Source: an uncultured Bacteroidales bacterium
GTDB taxonomy: Bacteria > Bacteroidota > Bacteroidia > Bacteroidales > UBA932
Assembly: GCA_900319485.1 (NCBI GenBank)
Contig: ONOQ01000024.1
Location: forward strand, 1-40,001
Direction: 5' to 3'
Length of the DNA stretch: 40,001 bases
In this document: positions 34,967 through 40,001 of the stretch, one piece after another
Layout: each line of letters begins with the position of its first letter
Position numbering within the stretch: the first letter of the stretch is position 1
The notes under the pieces: model-generated
What the model saw: only the letters and a program-made list of their open reading frames with translations
The model's database searches: none
Told to the model about the DNA's origin: nothing
Program-made: the position numbers and the translations under genes

Positions 34967-34992
34967 TCTAACGAAACAAGGATTAACAAACA

Positions 34993-35813
34993 TTACTGCT
35001 TGTTGATGGGGAAGTAGCCACCTGTCTTCTTGGATCCGCGATGCTCAATGTATCCCTTAGCGGTAAGTTCAGCAATATACCTTTTGACGGACGGAAGGCT
35101 CAGTCCGGTTTGAGCCATTATCCCGCTACGGCCGATGCCTGGATGGGATTTGATGGCATCGTGGGTAGTTTTAACCTGAATGTTGGAATAATTTAACGGC
35201 TCATTTAATGGCTCATTTATCGGCTCACTTGATGAGCCATTACCACCCTTACCACTCAAATATGGTGTGAGCGGGGTTTTGAATCGGAAGATAATCCGTG
35301 TAATCCAGGGAGCCTTGATGAATTCAGGCTTGGGGAGACCGGCCTGCTCGCAGGCATCCATTATGTTGGCGATTCCGCGGCCCCAGGACTCCATCCAGCC
35401 ACTGCGGAAAAGAACATTGGCAATATCCTATCCGGATTCTGTGGCTTGGAGCGAGGCGTCTCTATGAAATCCTCAACGCTGGTGCCGATAGGGAAGTGGC
35501 CGGGATTGGTGAACTCGATGCGGTCGTCGAAAATGGCCACGCTCAGGGACTCACTCTCGTCCCACCAGCTTCTGTGTGCGAGCATGTTCAAGACCGTCTC
35601 CCTGATGGCCAGGAAAGGAACTGTGAGCGTGTCAATCCGTTGACCGGTCTCCATCGTGCCGGCAAGGAACATATGCTTCTGGCAGAAATTGATGATGGCG
35701 TCGTATTGTTCGAAGAGGTTGCCTTCGCAGACAGTCTGGTCGCGGAACGTCCGCAAGTCTCTCCCTAGAGCGGCGTTAGCCCGGGAGGGAGAGTCTTGCA
35801 GTGGAGCTGCCAT
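34993..35813 (-). pseudogene. ATP-binding/AlbA-type transcriptional regulator, truncated and frameshifted
   Basis: Remnant of a minus-strand regulator of the AlbA_2/HATPase_c_4 type. The upstream frame (35361-35813) carries CEGNLFEQYDAIINFCQKHM, FLAIRETVLNMLAHRSW and IFDDRIEFTNPGHFPIGTS; the continuation MESWGRGIANIMDACEQAG, PEFIKAPW and a C-terminal winged helix (GLSLPSVKRYIAELTAKGYI) is in another frame (34993-35394). The break coincides with a 5-bp tandem duplication at 35424-35433; removing one copy restores P-D-I-A-N-V-L-F-R-S-G-W-M-E-S-W in a single frame. The first 20 codons of the open frame do not resemble the family, and the N-terminal DNA-binding half, roughly 200 residues, is missing. 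So the gene has lost its 5' end and its frame, and is certainly not functional. Confidence 0.8.
35424..35433. repeat. 5-bp tandem duplication (TATCC x2) causing the frameshift
   Basis: TATCC occurs twice in a row (35424-35428, 35429-35433; GGATA GGATA on the coding strand). The extra copy shifts the frame at the point where the two halves of the regulator separate. Confidence 0.75.
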
Positions 35814-35942
35814 AAGTGGAGTTCGTAGGGGCGCATCGTGCCCCGGAGGACGGAACCAAAGCGAGTGAGCGGAGCTTTAGCGGAGCGAACTGGCTTCGAC
35901 TGCTTTCCTTATCGGGTTAGTAAGTCCAAAGGGCTTTGATTA
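35814..35942. other. Short intergenic stretch with a GC hairpin
   Basis: GGGGC (35828-35832) pairs with GCCCC (35840-35844). AGCGGAGC is present twice (35868-35875 and 35879-35886). CTCTCCC/GGGAGAG (35759-35765 and 35787-35793) lies just where the regulator's homology ends. No T tract is present, so it is a weak terminator candidate for the sensor kinase gene. Confidence 0.3.
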
Positions 35943-37172
35943 TCAGAGAATGGGCAACACGAATTGGAAACAAAGTCCGTGCGGGATGACGGCCGAGGCA
36001 TTGACACTGCCTCCGTGGAACGCCACAGCATTTCTGACGATTGACAACCCGAGGCCGGAACCTTCAGCATGATGACCGTCTTCTTCCGGAATGCGATAGA
36101 AACGCTCAAAGATTCTGTCAAGATACTGTTCGCTTACTCCTTTCCCATTATCGGCATACTTGAAGTGAGCGACGCCTTCCGATATAGAACTCTCGATACA
36201 GATGGTAATGCCTGGACCGGCATAACGGAGAGAATTTTCAACCAGATTCCGGAAGATGGCATAGATGAGCGACTGGTTCCCTTTGACGCTCAATTCATCA
36301 GGGATAGTGTTTTCTATGGTGACACCCCGATCTTTGATCTCGGAGGCGAATTCATCAAATACTTCCTCTGTCACTTTCCTGACGCCGATGTGTTCCCTTG
36401 TCAGCAGTTCCGGGGCCTCTTCTATTTTGGTGATTAAGGCTATGTCCCGGATCATGTCTGATAACCTGAGCGTCTGAAGGTATGCCCTTTCCGTGAAGAG
36501 TTCCTTCTTCTCTGCCGGCAGGCCGGGATTATTGATCAATGTCTCCAAATAACCCCGGATGCTTGTGACTGGAGTCCGGATCTCGTGGGCCAGGTTGCCA
36601 GTAATCCGTTTCTTCTGCGACTGGAGTTTTTCGTCCGTCGTCCGTTTGGCTTCGGCATCAAGACGGCGCGAGAGCAGGATGATGGCCAGCACTGCAGCCA
36701 GGAAGAGAAGTCCGATGGTAATCAGAAGTATCCAGTCGGGATGCAGGAAGCGTTTTTGGCTTATCTCGAACGGCAGGGCAGTGCGGACGATGACATCACC
36801 GTATTTGCGGGCATAGTAGAGGTATTCTATCCCGGCCGTTTCGGATTTGCGGATAGAACTACCATCCTTGCCCTTGAGACTCGCCACAATCTCCGGGCGG
36901 GACAGATGGTTGTCCATCACCGCCGCCGGTTCTGCAGAATCGTAGATCACATCTCCATTCAAGTTTATGACGGAGACGCGTATATTGTCGGGGAGAAGGG
37001 CTTTCGTCCGTGCATAATCGTCCGTGTGTGCAATGATGTCGGCATACCCTTCCAGGCGCGAGGAAAGGATGTTTTTCTTATAGCTGTTCATGCTGCCGAA
37101 TTCCACCATCGTGACGATGGCGGCGAACACGGCAAAAACCGCCGTAATCCATATCCAGTGATGCTTATTCAT
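35943..37172 (-). CDS. PhoR-like sensor histidine kinase
   Basis: A 409-residue membrane kinase. One helix at residues 6-24 (IWITAVFAVFAAIVTMV), a periplasmic sensor loop of about 120 residues, a second helix at 147-168 (ILLITIGLLFLAAVLAIILL), HisKA with ITGNLAHEIRTPVTSI (His196), and an HATPase with FRNLVENSLRYA, YADNGKGVSEQYLDRIFERF and GSGLGLSIVRNAVAFHGGSV. Layout and length match PhoR of Bacteroidota. The ATG at 37172 overlaps the regulator's stop by 8 bp, so the two are translated together; the longer frame to 37415 runs inside the regulator gene and is spurious. The divergent neighbour is a phosphate-transporter gene, consistent with phosphate sensing. The signal itself is inferred from this context only. 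Confidence 0.85.
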   Translation of the reverse strand: MNKHHWIWITAVFAVFAAIVTMVEFGSMNSYKKNILSSRLEGYADIIAHTDDYARTKALLPDNIRVSVINLNGDVIYDSAEPAAVMDNHLSRPEIVASLKGKDGSSIRKSETAGIEYLYYARKYGDVIVRTALPFEISQKRFLHPDWILLITIGLLFLAAVLAIILLSRRLDAEAKRTTDEKLQSQKKRITGNLAHEIRTPVTSIRGYLETLINNPGLPAEKKELFTERAYLQTLRLSDMIRDIALITKIEEAPELLTREHIGVRKVTEEVFDEFASEIKDRGVTIENTIPDELSVKGNQSLIYAIFRNLVENSLRYAGPGITICIESSISEGVAHFKYADNGKGVSEQYLDRIFERFYRIPEEDGHHAEGSGLGLSIVRNAVAFHGGSVNASAVIPHGLCFQFVLPIL

Positions 37173-37839
37173 TGACTTCGATTGAATAGCCGAAACCGGC
37201 CCTGTTGGTGACCAAGTCCCGGCACGTGCCCAGTTTTGAGCGAATCCTTGCAATATGGACGTCCACAGTCCTGTCGAGAACATAGGGAGCATCTTTCCAC
37301 AACTCACGGATGAGATCGGCACGGGAGAATATCTTCCCGGGATGGGACGCGAGGAGAAGGAGGATGTCGTATTCCTTGCGGGAGAGCGGCACCGGTAACC
37401 CTTGCGCAGTGACATTCATGTTGGTGGTATCGATGACGAGCCCGCCGAGGACGATGGTTTTCAAGGATACTTTGCCCGTCCGCTTCAACACCGCCTTGAC
37501 GCGGGCCAGGACTTCATTGACGGAGAAGGGTTTGCTGATATAATCGTCACCGCCAGCGGAGAATCCGGTCAGCAGGTCGTTCTCGGCATTCCTTGCAGTC
37601 AGGAAGATTATGGGGACATTGCAGAGATCCTCTTTTCTAATCTTGTCGGCCAGCTTGAACCCGGACATTCCGGGGAGCATGACGTCCAGCAGGATAATGT
37701 CCGGAACTATCCCTTTGCGGAGCTGGATATGCGCGGCTTCGGCCGTGCCGCATTCTATGGTATCATAGCCTGCGGCAGACAGATTGAACGAAAGGATCTC
37801 GCGGATATCAGCTTCGTCGTCGACAATCATCACTTTCAT
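37165..37839 (-). CDS. PhoB/OmpR-like response regulator
   Basis: A 224-residue regulator: receiver domain with VDDEADIREIL, phospho-acceptor Asp52 in IILLDVMLPG, Thr in IIFLTARNAEND and Lys in YISKPF, then a winged-helix DNA-binding domain (LSRKEYDILLLLASHPGKIF, SRADLIRELW, RTVDVHIARIRSKLG). The start MKVMIVDD at 37839 lies 6 nt behind a TATCTTTG box and gives the normal beginning of the domain; the frame could extend three codons further. It forms an operon with the kinase (8-bp overlap) and is divergent from the Na/Pi cotransporter gene, fitting a phosphate regulator that would control both directions from the 143-bp shared region. Confidence 0.9.
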   Translation of the reverse strand: MKVMIVDDEADIREILSFNLSAAGYDTIECGTAEAAHIQLRKGIVPDIILLDVMLPGMSGFKLADKIRKEDLCNVPIIFLTARNAENDLLTGFSAGGDDYISKPFSVNEVLARVKAVLKRTGKVSLKTIVLGGLVIDTTNMNVTAQGLPVPLSRKEYDILLLLASHPGKIFSRADLIRELWKDAPYVLDRTVDVHIARIRSKLGTCRDLVTNRAGFGYSIEVNE

Positions 37840-37845
37840 ACGATA

Positions 37846-37853
37846 CAAAGATA
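37846..37853 (-). promoter_or_regulatory. Putative -7 box (TATCTTTG) of the regulator/kinase operon
   Basis: TATCTTTG on the minus strand fits TAnnTTTG and ends 6 nt before the regulator ATG, the same short geometry seen at three other genes in the window. No -33 match. Confidence 0.5.
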
Positions 37854-37959
37854 CTGCTTCCCTGGTTTTCTGTTACATCGCGACATAGGTTTTGCTAAAT
37901 ATGGGAGAATATTCGTTAACACCACTGTCTACGCGATGCACGGAAAGAATAACACACTG

Positions 37960-37967
37960 CATATTTG
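37960..37967 (+). promoter_or_regulatory. Possible -7 box (CATATTTG) of the Na/Pi cotransporter gene
   Basis: CATATTTG deviates at one base from TAnnTTTG and lies 15 nt before the first ATG. The call is weak. Confidence 0.3.
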
Positions 37968-37982
37968 CAAAAAATCTCAAGC

Positions 37983-39616
37983 ATGATAATGAGCATTCTA
38001 ACACTTGCCGGTGCCCTGGCCATGTTCCTGTATGGGATGGATATGATGAGTACCGGCCTTCAGAAATCCGCGGGAAACGGTCTCCGCCGGCTTCTCGGAA
38101 AAATGACATCAAACCCTTTCAAAGGGGTTCTCACCGGCCGATGGTCGTGGGCTTTGTCAGTGCCGGATTGTTAACCTTGTCGCAGGCAATCGGCGTTATT
38201 ATGGGCGCCAACATTGGCACTACCATGACCGCTTGGATTATCTCCATTTTCGGATTTAAAGCCGATATTTCCGCACTGGCTGTTCCTCTGATGACCGTCG
38301 GGGTCATCCTAAGTATGTCCAAGAAAGACAAACTTCGGAATATCAGCGAATTGATCATGGGCTTCTGTCTTTTGTTTCTGGGCCTGTCCCTGATGAAGGG
38401 GTCGGTGCCGAATCTCAGCGAGACACCCCAGGTCTTGGAATTCATTACGAAATGGTCCGGACACGGGTTTGCTTCGGTGCTGTTGTTTCTCGTTTTCGGG
38501 ACGGTACTGACGCTCATTCTTCAGTCATCCAGTGCGACTGTCGCGCTTACCCTTGTATTTCTCGACATGGGATGGTTGAAGTTTGATATGGCGGCTGCCA
38601 TGGTCTTGGGAGAGAATATCGGCACCACCATCACGGCCAATATCGCGGCTGCAGTCGGGAATACGAACGCCAGGCGCGCCGCATTGGCCCACACGGTTTT
38701 CAATGTTTTCGGCGTCCTGTGGGTTCTGACCATCTTCCATCCGTTTGTCAGCTTTATCCAGTGGATTATATCCCAAATGGGCGTAGATGAAGCCACGTCG
38801 ATGGTCTATGGCATTTCCATGCTCCATACTGTATTCAACATCATCAACACTTTCATTATGATCTGGTTCACCAAACTCATCGAAAAGATCGTGACATCCG
38901 TCATCAAAGACAAGGAAGATACGGAACCGTATTCGGACGGTCGCATCAAGTACATTGACTATGGTTTGATCTCTACTCCGGAGCTGGCCCTTGTCGAGTC
39001 CAGCAAGGAAGTCATCCGCTTCGGCAAGGTAATGAACAATGCGTTGGCGTATCTGGAAGACGCCATCACGTATGCGGACAACGAGGACAGATTCCCGGGA
39101 TACAGGGAAAAGCTTGTCAAGTATGAGGAAATCTCCGACAACCTGGAGTATGAGATCGTGAACTTCCTCAATGATTTGGGTAAGAATCATCTGAGCGATG
39201 ACTCCAAGGCACTAGTCAGGTCGCAGATTCGTATCTGCGGGGAACTGGAATCACTCGGTGACAGCGGGGAATCCATCAGCCGGTCTCTCCTAAAGATGAA
39301 AGCCTTCGGCAGGGTGCTTTCACCCGAGCATGTAGCAAAGCTGTGCAAGATGATTGGCTACGTATCCCAGGCATACGAGGATATGATTTGGAACCTGGAG
39401 AATGCAGACAAGATCAGGGACATCCGCAACGCGGAAACCGCAGAAGCTGACATCAACGCATATCGCGACGAGTGTCGGGACATGGAGCTGAAGGAAATCG
39501 ACACCAAAGGGGATGCCTATTTTGAGACGGTTTTCTATCTGAACATCCTGGAACAGTTGGAGAAGATGGGAGATTATCTCATCAATATCTCCCAAAGCAT
39601 CAGAATAAGAGAGTAG
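37983..39616 (+). pseudogene. Na+/Pi cotransporter (PhoU-like tail), frameshifted by an internal deletion
   Basis: A NptA-type sodium/phosphate cotransporter with a PhoU-like C-terminal region. The first frame (37983-38174) reads MIMSILTLAGALAMFLYGMD, then STGLQKSAGNGLRRLLGKMT and NPFKGVLTG, and then leaves the family. Family sequence resumes in another frame from 38141: MVVGFVSAGLLTLSQAIGVI, GANIGTTMTAWI, then the second repeat LILQSSSATVALTLVFLDMG and GENIGTTITANIAAAVGN, and a PhoU-like tail with many helices (about 38970-39616). In intact relatives about 15 residues including the first QSSSAT motif lie between GVLTG and MVVGF; they are missing here. The deletion at about 38137-38141 therefore removed half of the paired sodium-site motif as well as the frame. 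Re-initiation at the ATG at 38141 could give a 491-residue product, but not a normal transporter. Confidence 0.8.
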
Positions 39617-39627
39617 TGGACAACCAC

Positions 39628-39954
39628 TTATTTGCGAATGAGCACTACCCAGTAGACATTTTTGTCAGAGCCTTCGCGGTCAAGGACTTTCCGGCTGCGG
39701 AGGCTGGCAATTTGCTTCTTGACGGTCTCGAATTTGATGTCCAGCTTGTTGGCAAGGGCTTCCCGGGTCAGCGTGGGGTCATCTACCAGGGCGTCGATGA
39801 TACGCTGGGCCGTCTTGCCGAGGGGGCGTGTCTTTACAGTGGAACTTTCTGCGGTTACAGGGGAAGTTTCTCCGGTTACAGGGTATTTTTCTTCATCTGC
39901 GGACTGCCGTCGTCTCGCGATGAGATGGCGGCAGGTTTCGTATGGTTCTTCGAA
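39628..39954 (-). pseudogene. C-terminal winged-helix remnant of a regulator
   Basis: A minus-strand frame of 108 codons without an ATG, bounded upstream by a TAA at 39955-39957. It reads GKTAQRIIDALVDDPTLTRE, then ALANKLDIKFETVKKQIASL, then DREGSDKNVYWVVLIRK, a clear winged-helix DNA-binding domain of the type found at the C-terminus of AlbA-type or Fic-associated regulators. The proximal segment EEKYPVTGETSPVTAESSTV is a low-complexity linker. Without a start codon it is a gene fragment, or the end of a gene disrupted at the palindrome at 39957-40001. Its stop lies 12 bp from the convergent cotransporter stop. Confidence 0.6.
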
Positions 39955-39956
39955 TT

Positions 39957-40001
39957 ATTTTCTGCTAAATCGTCGAAAAATTTCGGGATTTAGCAGAAAA
40001 T
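39957..40001. repeat. 45-bp palindromic element at the right edge
   Basis: ATTTTCTGCTAAAT at 39957-39970 is perfectly inverted as ATTTAGCAGAAAAT at 39988-40001, with an inner CGAAA/TTTCG pair (39974-39978 and 39981-39985). The right arm ends exactly at the window edge, so it could be longer. Its left end coincides with the stop codon that interrupts the winged-helix frame. Confidence 0.6.

Noticed and set aside
35868-35886. Direct repeat AGCGGAGC x2, considered as an integron-type or CRISPR-like repeat
   Set aside because: There are only two 8-bp copies, no spacer regularity and no associated genes.
38120-38180. Programmed frameshift in the Na/Pi cotransporter gene
   Set aside because: A frameshift alone would not restore the missing QSSSAT segment; family sequence is lost, so a deletion (real or assembly-made) fits better.
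39616-39993. 125-codon open frame on the plus strand after the cotransporter gene
   Set aside because: It is antisense to a clear winged-helix sequence on the minus strand, which explains its openness.
1-40001. CRISPR arrays, rRNA and tRNA genes
   Set aside because: No regular repeat-spacer pattern and no rRNA or complete tRNA structure was seen on either strand.

Overview
The window looks like a Bacteroidales (Bacteroidota) chromosome. The evidence is a SusC/SusD pair, a one-protein hybrid two-component sensor, many lipoproteins with canonical lipoboxes, -7 boxes of the TAnnTTTG type in front of several genes, and a lack of Shine-Dalgarno sequences. The genus cannot be fixed from the sequence alone. 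Most of the window looks near 50% GC, with AT-rich patches at the TIR gene and in the middle of one surface lipoprotein.

Layout. 1-2058 is backbone: the start of a DUF1846 protein (edge-truncated), a peptide deformylase made as a lipoprotein, and a divergent threonine aldolase. 2059-6475 is accessory: an AAA ATPase/DUF234 gene broken by an indel, an intact AT-rich TIR-domain gene, and diverged junction-like repeats on both sides. 6489-34912 is a 28.4-kb run of 16 same-strand genes with gaps of 13 bp or less, many overlapping by 4 bp (ATGA) or 1 bp (TAATG). It reads as one polysaccharide-utilisation operon: esterase, 58-aa peptide, beta-helix lipoprotein, DUF5107-TPR protein, aldose epimerase, hybrid two-component regulator, three further surface-type lipoproteins, SusC, SusD, a DUF5689-type lipoprotein, a Tat-exported FAD oxidoreductase, a BNR-propeller enzyme, a clan GH-A hydrolase and a GH2 hydrolase. 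34897-35940 holds another junction-like repeat and a decayed ATP-binding regulator. 35943-39616 is a PhoR/PhoB-like pair, divergent from a Na/Pi cotransporter gene that has lost one QSSSAT repeat and its frame. The right edge has a winged-helix gene remnant and a large palindrome.

How the genes work together (inference). SusC/SusD and the surface lipoproteins would bind and import oligosaccharides. The exported GH2, GH-A, propeller, esterase, DUF5107 and FAD enzymes would trim, de-esterify and possibly oxidise them, and the epimerase would equilibrate released sugars. The hybrid sensor, encoded inside the same operon, would sense an oligosaccharide and raise its own expression. The glycan is not identifiable from the sequence. 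No transporter or cytoplasmic sugar catabolism genes are present.

The points most worth a second look are: (i) related CCGATGCA...GGTNCAGAA sequences on both sides of the operon and of the TIR island, the right one forming the last codons of the GH2 gene; (ii) the regulator embedded in its own 16-gene operon; (iii) the lipoprotein deformylase; (iv) three genes broken by short indels, two of which removed the functional motif; (v) a 24-bp in-frame duplication in the 58-aa peptide gene; (vi) the TIR protein with its unrecognised N-terminal half.
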